This document shows positions 53,552 to 63,194 of a DNA stretch of 64,000 bases, piece by piece; position 1 is the stretch's first letter; each line of letters opens with the position of its first letter. The stretch is from Methylophilaceae bacterium. Its GTDB lineage: Bacteria; Pseudomonadota; Gammaproteobacteria; Burkholderiales; Methylophilaceae. The DNA is taken from contig JAOKBJ010000003.1 in NCBI GenBank assembly GCA_028244835.1, positions 1 through 64,000 on the forward strand. Direction: 5' to 3'. The notes under the pieces are model-generated. The model did no database searches. It worked only from the letters and a program-made list of their open reading frames with translations, and was not told the DNA's origin. A program made the position numbers and the translations under genes.

Positions 53552-54673
53552 TTATCTTGACTCCAAAAAAGTAAGGATATTATCAGCTACGCGTTCCCAT
53601 GTAATATTTTGAGTCCATTTTTTTCCATCTTTAATAAGCTTATTTCGTAGTAAGTCATCACTCATTGCAATGCGTAAAATTTTAGAAGTATTAAGAATAT
53701 TTGTTGGATCATCAATAATTAAACCATTACCACCAATAGCATCTTTCAATAAAGGCGAGGTAATAACTGGGGTACCTGATTGCATGGCTTCTTTAAGCAT
53801 AAGAGCTTCGCCATCCACCGTGGAAGTACAAATATAAGAATGAGCGGCCTGATAAAGTGCGGGTAAATCCTCATCCTCGATCCAAGGGATATAAAGAGCA
53901 TGCTTCTCTTCTATCATTTCTTTCATCATGCCTTCGATATTAATGTACGGTTGAGTGTAATTTCTTCCAACTAAAACAAATGAAAAATCATTGTATTCAT
54001 TCTTGAGTTGCTTAAAAGCATTTATTATTACATCTATATTACGACGATTTTGAATTACACCCATTGATAAAATAAACTTTGAAGGTAATTTATATTTCAC
54101 AGTGATACGATTAATTTCAGATTTGTTACGCTTCGCTGTGAATTTCTTATCAGCTGCAAGATAAACTGTTGAAATATTTTGAGGTCTAACTTTATAGTAT
54201 TTTTCAATTTGCTTAGCATCAAATGTCGAAGCAGTTATTACCCCAGCTGCACATCCGCATGATTTACGCGAAAAATAATCCAAAGAAATGCGGTGCCTCC
54301 AAGAATAATGTTCAGGGTGTGTGCTGTATGAAATATCCCAAGCAGCAACGACAATCTTGACTGATCGAAGTAATAAAGGTGCGCTATAACCTGTTGCAAA
54401 AAAAAGATCTAAATTATCTTTTTTAAGCTGACTGGGCATTAAAAATTGCTCGGCAACAATACGGTGAATACGAAGTAACTTTGGCCCCTTAAGTAATTTT
54501 AGTTCAAAATTTGGATGGCGCAAAAAATTATCATCCGGAATATAATTTTGGAAATATAAGACAAAATGATGCTTATCCCCTCCTCTTTGCCAGATTTTCA
54601 GAATGTTTAGGACGATACGTGCAACACCGCCCCGACGCCACTCTAGCACTCTAGCATCTATTCCGATCTTCAC
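53552..54673 (-). CDS. Glycosyltransferase family 4
   Basis: 373 aa. The N-terminus MKIGIDARVLEWRRGGVARIVLNIL is typical of GT4 mannosyl- or rhamnosyltransferases; C-terminal GT-B features KFILSMGVIQNRRNID and the EALMLKEAMQSGTPVITSP segment. Donor sugar unknown; GDP-mannose made by ManC is a possible donor. Confidence 0.9.
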   Translation of the reverse strand: MKIGIDARVLEWRRGGVARIVLNILKIWQRGGDKHHFVLYFQNYIPDDNFLRHPNFELKLLKGPKLLRIHRIVAEQFLMPSQLKKDNLDLFFATGYSAPLLLRSVKIVVAAWDISYSTHPEHYSWRHRISLDYFSRKSCGCAAGVITASTFDAKQIEKYYKVRPQNISTVYLAADKKFTAKRNKSEINRITVKYKLPSKFILSMGVIQNRRNIDVIINAFKQLKNEYNDFSFVLVGRNYTQPYINIEGMMKEMIEEKHALYIPWIEDEDLPALYQAAHSYICTSTVDGEALMLKEAMQSGTPVITSPLLKDAIGGNGLIIDDPTNILNTSKILRIAMSDDLLRNKLIKDGKKWTQNITWERVADNILTFLESR

Positions 54674-54694
54674 TTATCTCTACCTTTGTTCATA

Positions 54695-55459
54695 TTAGTT
54701 ATTAGTTTCAGGTTTTTGTAATACTATATAGTGGGTGTAATACCAATTTTTAATTAAACTATTTCTGACCAAATAACCTTTTTTACTAGAAACTAGTGGC
54801 CAAATCTTTGTTGGATAGGGATTAAATGCGCCTGAATCAATACAAATATATCCAATATTTTGGAAGTCAGAAATAACTTCTCTTGTGCTTTTTTTTTGAA
54901 TATCCATTCCCATACGTTTTTTTAAGGCAGGATAGCCACCTCTCAATAGCCAAGGTAAATAAACTGCTGAAAAAAGACGGTAATTATGATGTGTTATAAA
55001 TAGCTTTCCACCAGGTTTTAATGAGGCATATATTTTAGAAAAAATAAAATTAAACATCTCTTTATTTAAAAACTCAATCAAAGAAATTGAAATGGCGTGA
55101 TCAAATGTATTTTCTCTCAACTTGGAAATATCCCGATCAAATAGAAGGCCTCGAAATTTAGAAGCGTTTTTTTTGGCATTAATCTTTGAATAAATCAGGT
55201 TATTTTTTAAAATATCAACGCCTGTTACAAAGGCCCTTGGAAATAAAGCAAAAGCCCATAATGAATTTCCACATCCCCAATCTAAGATGTTTAAGTCATT
55301 ATTATCTCTTATGGGCTTGATATTTTCTCTAACAATCAACCTCATTGTTGATAAATTGTAAGTACTAACCTTTGTTCTATTAAAATAGTCATCTGCAGAG
55401 ATCGGGTACAAATTTTTATTTAATTCTGCTGAAAATAATTTTGATGTTTTAATCAGCAT
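54695..55459 (-). CDS. Class I SAM-dependent methyltransferase
   Basis: 254 aa. SAM motif I LDWGCGNSLWAFALFP and the acidic GVDILKNN segment, followed by ISLIEFLNKEMF and KPGGKLFITHHN. The target is probably a sugar or glycan end, from context. Nothing more specific is visible. Confidence 0.85.
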   Translation of the reverse strand: MLIKTSKLFSAELNKNLYPISADDYFNRTKVSTYNLSTMRLIVRENIKPIRDNNDLNILDWGCGNSLWAFALFPRAFVTGVDILKNNLIYSKINAKKNASKFRGLLFDRDISKLRENTFDHAISISLIEFLNKEMFNFIFSKIYASLKPGGKLFITHHNYRLFSAVYLPWLLRGGYPALKKRMGMDIQKKSTREVISDFQNIGYICIDSGAFNPYPTKIWPLVSSKKGYLVRNSLIKNWYYTHYIVLQKPETNN

Positions 55460-55467
55460 ATTATTTT

Positions 55468-56574
55468 CTATACTTCTAAAATATCTTTAATTTGATCAAC
55501 TACAAAGTTGATCTGTGTATCCGTTAAACTCATACTTGATGGTAAATAAAAACCTTGTCTAGAAGAATTATAAGTCACCGGAAATTCCTCATTTCGATAC
55601 AAGCCTTTATCAAGAAGTGCTGGTTGCTCATGAAGGCCAATGAAAAAAGGCCGTGTTTCAACTCCACGAGAAAAAAGTTCAGCCATCATCTTCTCAGCAT
55701 CCCATCCTGTTGACTCATCAAGCTCAACAGCATACATCCAATAAACCATTTTAGCCCATGGCTTTTCTATTTGCGCTCTTATACCCGGGATCGGATCGAG
55801 TAACTCCCTATATCGAGCTCCATTAGCCCTCTTAATTTCTACAAACTCATCAATACGTTCTAATTGAGCTATACCTATTGCTCCTTGCATGTTTGTCATA
55901 CGTAAGTTATTACCTAGCTCTGTATGATAAAAACGACGGTCAGGTCTAAAACATAGATTTCTATAGCTACGAGCTCGATCTGCCATTTTATCATCGGAGG
56001 TCATTACCATTCCTCCTTCACCTGTTGTTACTATTTTATTAGCATAAAGTGAAAATGCTGAAATATGACCAATCCCACCACATCTCTTTTCTTTATAAAG
56101 TGCTCCGGCAACTTGCGAAGCATCCTCAATAACTTTCAAATTATATTTCTTAGCTAAATCTAAAATTGGATCAATATCGCATGGGTGTCCGTACATGTGA
56201 ATGGCCATAATAGCTTTTGTACGTGAAGTAATTTTTGATTCGATCTGGTCAACATTAATATTCCAGGTAAGTGGCTCAATATCAACTAATACTGGTTTTG
56301 CGCCAAAGCGTAACGCAACAATTGCACAGGAAATGATTGTAAAAGAAGGCATAATAACTTCGTCACCCTCTTTAAGATCTATTGCAAAAATAGCAGCTTC
56401 TAGTGCAGCTGTTCCATTTGTAACAGCAATACCATGATTCATTCCAATAAAATTAGAGAAGTTTTCTTCGAATTTTTTTACATAAGGACCTTCAGATATC
56501 CAACCTGACTCAATGCATTCAATTAAAAGTTCTTTTTCACGCCCATCAACTAAAGGTAAATTTACTGGTATCAT
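55468..56574 (-). CDS. DegT/DnrJ/EryC1-family sugar aminotransferase
   Basis: 368 aa. PLP Lys180 in YANKIVTTGEGGMV, TNGTAALEA, EDASQVAGA and the LRMTNMQGAIG motif. Resembles perosamine/GDP-4-keto-sugar aminotransferases. The preceding genes supply GDP-4-keto-6-deoxymannose, so a perosamine-type product is possible; a role with the cupin and C-methyltransferase on a dTDP or UDP sugar is the other option. Confidence 0.92.
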   Translation of the reverse strand: MIPVNLPLVDGREKELLIECIESGWISEGPYVKKFEENFSNFIGMNHGIAVTNGTAALEAAIFAIDLKEGDEVIMPSFTIISCAIVALRFGAKPVLVDIEPLTWNINVDQIESKITSRTKAIMAIHMYGHPCDIDPILDLAKKYNLKVIEDASQVAGALYKEKRCGGIGHISAFSLYANKIVTTGEGGMVMTSDDKMADRARSYRNLCFRPDRRFYHTELGNNLRMTNMQGAIGIAQLERIDEFVEIKRANGARYRELLDPIPGIRAQIEKPWAKMVYWMYAVELDESTGWDAEKMMAELFSRGVETRPFFIGLHEQPALLDKGLYRNEEFPVTYNSSRQGFYLPSSMSLTDTQINFVVDQIKDILEV

Positions 56575-56609
56575 TAATTAGCATCTCCTGGTTATAATTA
56601 TTAAAAGAA

Positions 56610-56999
56610 TTATGAATCGAAGGTCTCGTGAAGTGGAGATATTCTAAAAGTATCTTCTTCATAACGACCACCACCTCTTGGTCCCTTAGTTAAAATAAGT
56701 AATACAGAATTACCATCAACACCATGAATTGAATGTCTTTCCATAACAGGTGACTCAAGCATATCACCTGCTTTTAAGATAGACTTTTCAACATTTTGAT
56801 TTGGCATTTGTGTATATGCTATAACTTCACCAGATAAAACATAAGAATATTGAATAGAATCTTTATGATAATGATTCCCTCTTATAGAACCATTGGTAAT
56901 AGTTATTAACGTGACGCAATCTACAACGACTTGTTGGAGTATGTCTGATATTGCTCCTCTTTCATCCTGGTGAGCAACTTTTATTTTATGAATTATCAT
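56610..56999 (-). CDS. Cupin-fold sugar-modification protein
   Basis: 129 aa. The cupin metal motif is GNHYHKDSIQYSYVLSGE, with a second strand VMERHSIHGV. It may be a sugar isomerase or epimerase like WxcM/FdtA, or a scaffolding cupin. It sits between the aminotransferase and the C-methyltransferase, suggesting work on the same sugar. Confidence 0.85.
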   Translation of the reverse strand: MIIHKIKVAHQDERGAISDILQQVVVDCVTLITITNGSIRGNHYHKDSIQYSYVLSGEVIAYTQMPNQNVEKSILKAGDMLESPVMERHSIHGVDGNSVLLILTKGPRGGGRYEEDTFRISPLHETFDS

Positions 57000-57019
57000 T
57001 ATGTTTATTCCTTTTTTAA

Positions 57020-58249
57020 TTAAACAATTTTTGGTTTAGGTATTGGTATGATAAATTTACCCCCAGCATTTTTAAAATCCGAAAGATTTTCCATAATTTC
57101 ATCAGAAAAATTCCAAGCCAGCACTAAAGCAAAATCAATTTTTTTTTCACGGAGTTTTTCATCTGAAAAAATTGGTATATGTGCGCCGGGAGAATATTTA
57201 CCAATCTTAAGAGGAGATTTTTCAGTTATAAAATCTATAATATTAGAATCAATATCACAATAATTCAATAAAGTCATTCCCTTTGCGGGTGCACTAACTG
57301 CAACTATAGTCTTGCCAGTTTTTTTAATCCCTAAAAGAAGCTCGCGTAATTCTTTTTTATGTTCTTGCACTTGCTCACTAAATTTATTTAATCTCGAAAT
57401 ATCAAATAAACTAGCTTTTTCCTCTTTTTCAATAATTTGATTAACAGAATTTGTTATATCATGTTCGCCTTTTCTGCAAACAAATATTCTTATTGAGCCC
57501 CCATGAATTAAAACTTCTTCAACATCAAATACTTCAAAACCAAAACGATTAAACAATGAGTTTAAAGGCTTTACTGAGAGATATAATAAGTGCTCATGAT
57601 AAATTGTGTCGTACTCTAAAGCCTCAATAAGATTTAAAAAATGGGGTCCTTCAATTACAAACATTCCATCCTTTGTCAATAATGAATCTACTGCCTTCAT
57701 TAGGCTTTCAAGATCATCAATATGAGCAAAAACATTTGTTATATTAATAACTGAGGCTTGACCCTTATTTGAAACAATTTTTTTTGCTAAATCAGGGGTT
57801 ATAAAATCATTAATTGTTTCAACTCCATTTTCATTTGCACTAGCAGCTATATGTTTTGAAGGTTCAATACCCAACACTTTGCATCCTCTTTTTTGATAAG
57901 CACCCAATAAAACGCCGACATTACTCCCTACATCAATTACTAAGTCATCAGAACTTAATTCTGCTTTTTTCACAACACTTTCTCCAAATTGATCAAAATG
58001 AAGTCGGCCTGTTTTAGTGGTTGATGATTCGTATGGATAATCATTTTGAAATAAAATTTTGGGGTCAACTGTATAGTTCAACTGTGAAATTCCACAATCA
58101 TCACAAAGACAAACTTCTAATGGATAAACAGGGTCATTTAGAGACTTTAACTCTACCTTGATGAAAGCATCAGCTGCTGGTGTTAGCCCTAAGTTTAAGT
58201 AGTCTGTGAGAGAGTTACCGTTACAAATTCGACATTTTTTTAATTTCAT
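57020..58249 (-). CDS. Sugar C-methyltransferase (TylC3/NovU-like)
   Basis: 409 aa with the three-part architecture: N-terminal zinc site (CRICNGN...CLCDDCGI), central SAM domain (VIDVGSNVGVLLGAYQKRG, IHGGSIRIF) and C-terminal Rossmann-like domain (VSAPAKGMTLLNYC). The catalytic HEHLLYLS segment is present. It adds a methyl to C3 of a 4-keto-deoxysugar, giving a branched sugar. The presence of a second similar protein at 44942-46087 makes two in one locus. Confidence 0.9.
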   Translation of the reverse strand: MKLKKCRICNGNSLTDYLNLGLTPAADAFIKVELKSLNDPVYPLEVCLCDDCGISQLNYTVDPKILFQNDYPYESSTTKTGRLHFDQFGESVVKKAELSSDDLVIDVGSNVGVLLGAYQKRGCKVLGIEPSKHIAASANENGVETINDFITPDLAKKIVSNKGQASVINITNVFAHIDDLESLMKAVDSLLTKDGMFVIEGPHFLNLIEALEYDTIYHEHLLYLSVKPLNSLFNRFGFEVFDVEEVLIHGGSIRIFVCRKGEHDITNSVNQIIEKEEKASLFDISRLNKFSEQVQEHKKELRELLLGIKKTGKTIVAVSAPAKGMTLLNYCDIDSNIIDFITEKSPLKIGKYSPGAHIPIFSDEKLREKKIDFALVLAWNFSDEIMENLSDFKNAGGKFIIPIPKPKIV

Positions 58250-58388
58250 ATTATGTAGCCTTATAAATAATAGTATTTAGTTTTTTCGGAAGTTGATGAT
58301 GGTTTTAATATTTCATAAACGTGTTCAAACATAATTATTACTTCTAAATTTTGCTCAGCAACATAATAATATAATTTACAAAAGTCCA

Positions 58389-59666
58389 TTAAAGTAATGA
58401 GGCGCAAGCGCCCTTCGATTTCTTATGGTTAGAACGTAAACTAAGGGCAAGATTTCCAATTCTTTTTGCACACTGGCCATCGTGACGATATAACCAATCA
58501 GAAACTAACTTATCACGAGTATGCTTATGCTTATTGATCAAAATTGTGTGTTTAGATATTGAAACAAGTTTAAAAATATCACGAATCTCCTCGGGAGAAG
58601 CTGGAGCAAAAACAACACCAGTATCGATGCAAGTATTACTCCAAACCCAACCAGGAAAAGCAGGACAAACAACAAGTTTGTCTAACAATATTGCATCCAT
58701 AGCCGTCGTTGATCCGAAAGAAACAAAGCAATCACATATCTTGGTTAGAGGTCGAATGTCTTGCTTTTGATCAATAAAGATAATGTTAGGATTATCTGAG
58801 GCAAATGACTTAGTTTCATTTTGATTCTCTTCAGGATGAGCTTTAACAATGAGATAGACATTTTTAAAACTGTCTACGGAATCAAAAACTGCCCTTTTCA
58901 TTGCCTCAAGAAGCTCAGCATCATTATTAAGCTTATTATAACTTCCTAATATAAAAGTAGAAGCAAGCAATATTATGCGGGCATTTTTAGGAATACCAAA
59001 TTTCTTCTTTATAGATTTAGCTTCAGAATCACTAGAATTAAATAAGCTATCACTTCGTGGCGCTCCAGTCACAAATATTTTATCAGAAGCAATACCATGT
59101 GAGATCAGAGTCTTTTTGAAATGTTTTCCCCACACAGCCACACAATCTGCGGGGAAAAAACGCCATTCAATTGCGGCAGAGTTAGTCAGTCCATGTTGTA
59201 GAGCTAAACAAGGGATTTGTAAATTCTTACATTGCAGCAAATAAATTCTAGTCCGTGGATCATGAATGTCAGTAGCAATTACTAATGAAGGGCGATGTTT
59301 TTCTAGAATAAATTTAGAAATTACACCTTGTCTAATTAATGTCGAGAGTTCGCCAATGAATAATCTATTCAAGGCTCGCTGAATACTTTTTTTAAAGCCT
59401 GGCGCGCTAGTGTCAATAATTTTTTCCAAAGCTTTTGAGTTATTAAAATTTTTCTTAATCAACTTTAATTGTCTATTTAAAATGCTTGTCTTTAAACTTA
59501 ACTCATCATTCCAAAAATCCCATATTGTTCTGCGCAATTCGTTAGAATTTAAAGTACCCTCAGCAATTGGCCATTTTCTATCTCTAAGTGACATTATTTG
59601 CATATTTTTTTGATCAGCAAGATAGCGTATAACCGGCTGCATTACATCACGACTCTGCTGAGGCAT
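58389..59666 (-). CDS. Capsule/surface polysaccharide transferase-like protein, start uncertain
   Basis: 425 aa from the first ATG. The C-terminal region (KFGIPKNARIILLAST, LIVKAHPEEN, CFVSFGSTTAMDAILLDKLVV) resembles the GT-B fold of CDP-glycerol glycerophosphotransferase and capsule-export proteins such as KpsC/S. Upstream, about 110 more in-frame codons encode a plausible N-terminal domain but contain no ATG, GTG or TTG (next entry). So the chosen start is only the first canonical one, and the natural protein is probably about 535 aa or is an N-terminally damaged relic. Confidence 0.78.
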   Translation of the reverse strand: MPQQSRDVMQPVIRYLADQKNMQIMSLRDRKWPIAEGTLNSNELRRTIWDFWNDELSLKTSILNRQLKLIKKNFNNSKALEKIIDTSAPGFKKSIQRALNRLFIGELSTLIRQGVISKFILEKHRPSLVIATDIHDPRTRIYLLQCKNLQIPCLALQHGLTNSAAIEWRFFPADCVAVWGKHFKKTLISHGIASDKIFVTGAPRSDSLFNSSDSEAKSIKKKFGIPKNARIILLASTFILGSYNKLNNDAELLEAMKRAVFDSVDSFKNVYLIVKAHPEENQNETKSFASDNPNIIFIDQKQDIRPLTKICDCFVSFGSTTAMDAILLDKLVVCPAFPGWVWSNTCIDTGVVFAPASPEEIRDIFKLVSISKHTILINKHKHTRDKLVSDWLYRHDGQCAKRIGNLALSLRSNHKKSKGACASLL

Positions 59667-60032
59667 AAATTCAAGACAAAGAATTCTATTAGATAAAGAT
59701 TTTCCATTATATCTATCACTATGCTTATAAAGGTGTACAAGGTCTCGAATAAAGTATTTTGATTTAACAAGAATAGGTTTAGTTAATTGTGTTAAGAATT
59801 CACTGTAACCACACTTACCAAAGGCAGATGGTATATAACGACTTGCTAATTCAGATGCAAAAACATCCCAATAAGGTATACCGTCAATTGTTAGTGATTG
59901 AGAAAGTGATCGTCCGTCAGAAAGTATGGCGCTACCAATTGATTTAACAATCTTTTCAGATCGAAAAATAACGTCATCAATATGAGGAATATTTTTTTTT
60001 AAATTTTTAATGTTGATAAAGCTTCGAATGCA
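59667..60032 (-). other. In-frame coding-like extension without a canonical start codon
   Basis: The frame of the gene at 58389-59666 stays open to a TGA at 60033-60035. All 122 codons lack ATG, GTG and TTG. The section from about 59990 reads as ordinary protein, for example SLTIDGIPYWDVFASELASR and GKCGYSEFLTQLTKP. The colD-like gene ends at 59999, inside an A9 tract on the coding strand. Possible explanations are a rare ATT start, slippage at the A9 tract, a sequencing indel, or loss of the start codon. Confidence 0.65.
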
Positions 60033-61171
60033 TCACTGATTGAGTAATGCTGATTACCAATAAACAATCCATGTTTATCAAGATATTCAGCATTTTTTAA
60101 ATCGCCATAAACCTCATAATCAAAAAATTTGATAACTTCATTTTTAAGAAAATTACCAGTTACAATTGGCCTAATTTCAAATCCTAAATGATTTAACTTA
60201 TTCACTAATTCTTTTCTTGTTAAAGAACTGTCCGGCCTAATGATAATACTAAAACCAAACCAACTACTCATTCCAACTTCTTTTTGAATTAGTAAATCAG
60301 AGTGGTTAAATAAAGTTTCTACAAATAATTTAGCATTTTTACGTCGCTCAGAAATGATTATAGGTAATTTTTTAACCTGTTCAACACCTAATGCTCCTTC
60401 AAGCTCCAAGGGTCGAACATTATAGCCAGGCAACACAAACCGGAAAGACTCTTCGAGTAAGTCCTCGCTTTTATCATCGCAAATTAAATTTTTGACTGGG
60501 AGGTCACGTGTCCACCCATGCGATCTTAGAGAAATAAGTATTTGATATAACTCTTCATCATCTGTAACTATTGTCCCGCCCTCCATAGTTGAAATATGAT
60601 GGCTATAAAATGAACTAAATGTACCCATTACTCCAAAAGTTCCAGCCTTTTTATTATTAAATGTTGCCCCCATTGATTCGCAATTATCTTCCAATAAAAT
60701 TATATTCTTTTCTTGTATTATTCTATTAATAAAATCAAAATCATTTGGATTTCCAAGCAAGTTAACTGCTAAAACTACCCTTGTTTTATTTGTAATTGCT
60801 GACTCTAACTGAGCTAAATCATAATTAAGTGTTTCGATATCTATATCAACAAACTTGATTTTTAAACCATATTGATAAAGAGGATAATAAGTAGTGCTCC
60901 AAGATACAGCTGGGACAATAACCTCATCCCCTCTTTTTAATTTTAATTTAGAATTTTTGGTATAAAAAAGAGCTGCGATCATTAATAAGTTTGCAGATGA
61001 TCCTGAATTTACCATTACAGCATGATCGCTACCAATATACTTTGAAAAGTTTTTTTCAAATAACTTTACATGTTTACCCATAGTGAAATCGCCTGATGCA
61101 ATAACATTTTGCATCGCATCAATTTCTTTTTGATCCCAAGTCGTTGTTGCTAGTGGATATTTGAAGCTCAT
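59999..61171 (-). CDS. colD-like: ColD-like GDP-4-keto-6-deoxymannose 3-dehydratase
   Basis: 390 aa, DegT-fold PLP enzyme. In place of the Schiff-base lysine it has His-His (residues 191-192, FSSFYSHHISTMEGGT), the hallmark of 3-dehydratases such as ColD, whose length is also close to 390. EDNCESMGAT and NVRPLELEGA are the other family motifs. With gmd and an Fcl/ColC-like gene directly upstream it should convert GDP-4-keto-6-deoxymannose to the 3,6-dideoxy product en route to GDP-L-colitose. The overlap with the upstream reductase gene is four bases. Confidence 0.9.
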   Translation of the reverse strand: MSFKYPLATTTWDQKEIDAMQNVIASGDFTMGKHVKLFEKNFSKYIGSDHAVMVNSGSSANLLMIAALFYTKNSKLKLKRGDEVIVPAVSWSTTYYPLYQYGLKIKFVDIDIETLNYDLAQLESAITNKTRVVLAVNLLGNPNDFDFINRIIQEKNIILLEDNCESMGATFNNKKAGTFGVMGTFSSFYSHHISTMEGGTIVTDDEELYQILISLRSHGWTRDLPVKNLICDDKSEDLLEESFRFVLPGYNVRPLELEGALGVEQVKKLPIIISERRKNAKLFVETLFNHSDLLIQKEVGMSSWFGFSIIIRPDSSLTRKELVNKLNHLGFEIRPIVTGNFLKNEVIKFFDYEVYGDLKNAEYLDKHGLFIGNQHYSISDAFEALSTLKI

Positions 61172-62100
61172 TTAGCCATCTCTTTTAAATAAAATTCATA
61201 CGTTTTTTGAAGCCCATCTTCAAGACTTGTCTTTGGATGCCACCCTAACTTAGTTTGTATATCTATATTAACTACCTTACGTATCATTCCTACCGGCTTA
61301 GTTGTATCATGGGTTAAGGCTCCATTAAAACCAATAACTTTAGCTACTTTTTTATAATATTCATCAATTGTTATATCAACACCTAACCCAATATTTATAT
61401 ATTTAGGCAACTCATCAAATTTATTGATTGACCAAATTAGTGCGTCAGCTAGATCACCTGCATACATAAATTCACGCCGCGCCATACCATCACCCCAGAC
61501 TTCAACTTCGTTTGCATCATTTTTTTTTGCCTGATGAACCTTGTGAATTACTGCTGCAACTAAATGCGAATAATCATCTTGAAATTTATCAAATTTCCCG
61601 TAAAGATTGCATGGTATTAAGGTTTTATAAATAAAACTACTATCTTCATTTGACACATATTCACATAATCGTGCTGTAGCTAATTTTGCAATTGAATATC
61701 CCTCATTGGTTTCCTCTAATTTTCCTGTCATAAGCATATCTTCTTTAAGGGGCTCAGAAATATTGGCTGGGTACATGCAAGAGCTACCAATATTAATTAA
61801 CTTTTTAATTCCTGATTTATAAGCAGCCATAACAATATTTCTGCCCATATCTAAATTATCTACTAAAAAGTTTACGGGCTCCCTCAGGTTTGCCTGAATG
61901 CCACCTATTTTTCCAGCTGCATGAATAATCATCTCAGGTTTGTATTTTAAAAGATAATTTTCTACCTTTTCAAAATTCCGAAGATCTAACTCATTTGATC
62001 TGGGTGAAATAATATCGTACGAAGATATACCTGGATGTTCAAGCAAATTTTGGCCAACCATGCCGCCGGAGCCAGTCAATAAAATAGTTTTTTTAGGCAT
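61168..62100 (-). CDS. colC-like: Fcl/ColC-like GDP-sugar epimerase/reductase
   Basis: 310 aa extended SDR. GSGGMVGQNLLEH cofactor motif, AAGKIGGIQANLREP, INIGSSCMYP, and the catalytic NEGYSIAKLA. It is in the GDP-L-fucose synthase family. Beside a ColD-type enzyme it is more likely the ColC step producing GDP-L-colitose, although fucose synthase activity cannot be ruled out. Confidence 0.9.
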   Translation of the reverse strand: MPKKTILLTGSGGMVGQNLLEHPGISSYDIISPRSNELDLRNFEKVENYLLKYKPEMIIHAAGKIGGIQANLREPVNFLVDNLDMGRNIVMAAYKSGIKKLINIGSSCMYPANISEPLKEDMLMTGKLEETNEGYSIAKLATARLCEYVSNEDSSFIYKTLIPCNLYGKFDKFQDDYSHLVAAVIHKVHQAKKNDANEVEVWGDGMARREFMYAGDLADALIWSINKFDELPKYINIGLGVDITIDEYYKKVAKVIGFNGALTHDTTKPVGMIRKVVNIDIQTKLGWHPKTSLEDGLQKTYEFYLKEMAK

Positions 62101-62108
62101 ATAAAAAG

Positions 62109-63194
62109 TTACTCATTGTAATCAGGGGTTCTATAACCATGTTTTTTGGTTAATTCATCTCTTTGAGCTGCGCTAAGATCTTCTTGAACCATCTCTGAAA
62201 CTAAGGAATTAAAGTTAATCTTTGGTTTCCAGCCTAACTTCTTCATTGCTTTTGATGCGTCACCAAGAAGCGTTTCAACTTCAGTTGGCCTGTAATATCT
62301 TGAATCAACAGCGACTATTATGTTCCCCGATGAATCGTAACCTTTTTCATCCTTACCTTTTCCTTTCCAGGTTATTTTAATATCTAATTCTTTTGCTGCT
62401 GCATTTACAAAATCGCGCACGCTGTATTGAGATCCGGTTGCTATGACAAAATCTTCTGGTGTTTTTTGTTGAAGCATTAACCATTGCATTTCAACATAAT
62501 CTTTTGCATGCCCCCAATCACGTAAAGCGTTCATATTTCCAAGATATAAACAATCTTGAAGTCCTAATTTAATCCTAGCCAAAGCTCTGGTTATTTTTCG
62601 TGTTACAAATGTTTCGCCTCGCATTGGGCTCTCATGATTAAACAAAATACCATTACAAGCAAAAATACCATACGCTTCTCGATAATTTACTGTTATCCAG
62701 TGTGCATATAATTTAGCTGCCGCATATGGACTTCTTGGATAAAATGGCGTTGTTTCTTTTTGGGGTGTTTCTTGAACCAAGCCATATAGCTCGGATGTTG
62801 AGGCCTGGTAAAATTTAGTCTTTTTTTCCAAACCTAAAATACGAATTGCCTCAAGTATTCTAAGAGGTCCCAAAGCATCAGAATTAGCTGTGTATTCAGG
62901 CTCTTCAAATGAAACAGCAACATGGCTTTGTGCTGCTAGGTTATAAATTTCATCTGGCTTTACCTTTTGAATAATTTGAGTAAGACTTAGTGAATCAGTC
63001 ATGTCTCCATGATGTAGATGAAATGGTCTTCCTTTTTCATGTGGGTCATGAAATAAATGATCAACTCTTGAGGTGTTAAAAGAGGAACTTCGGCGTTTCA
63101 TGCCATGCACTTCATATCCTTTGTCTAATAAAAATTCTGACAGATAAGCTCCGTCTTGTCCTGTTACACCTGTAATTAAAGCAATTTTAGTCAT
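62109..63194 (-). CDS. gmd: GDP-mannose 4,6-dehydratase
   Basis: 361 aa from ATG at 63194, with AAGGA six bases upstream. N-terminal [17 protein letters not shown], the STSELYG(L) active-site Ser/Thr, and [15 protein letters not shown] with catalytic Tyr and Lys. [17 protein letters not shown] is diagnostic of Gmd. It makes GDP-4-keto-6-deoxymannose, the branch point for fucose, rhamnose, perosamine and colitose. Eight-base overlap with manC. Confidence 0.96.
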   Translation of the reverse strand: MTKIALITGVTGQDGAYLSEFLLDKGYEVHGMKRRSSSFNTSRVDHLFHDPHEKGRPFHLHHGDMTDSLSLTQIIQKVKPDEIYNLAAQSHVAVSFEEPEYTANSDALGPLRILEAIRILGLEKKTKFYQASTSELYGLVQETPQKETTPFYPRSPYAAAKLYAHWITVNYREAYGIFACNGILFNHESPMRGETFVTRKITRALARIKLGLQDCLYLGNMNALRDWGHAKDYVEMQWLMLQQKTPEDFVIATGSQYSVRDFVNAAAKELDIKITWKGKGKDEKGYDSSGNIIVAVDSRYYRPTEVETLLGDASKAMKKLGWKPKINFNSLVSEMVQEDLSAAQRDELTKKHGYRTPDYNE

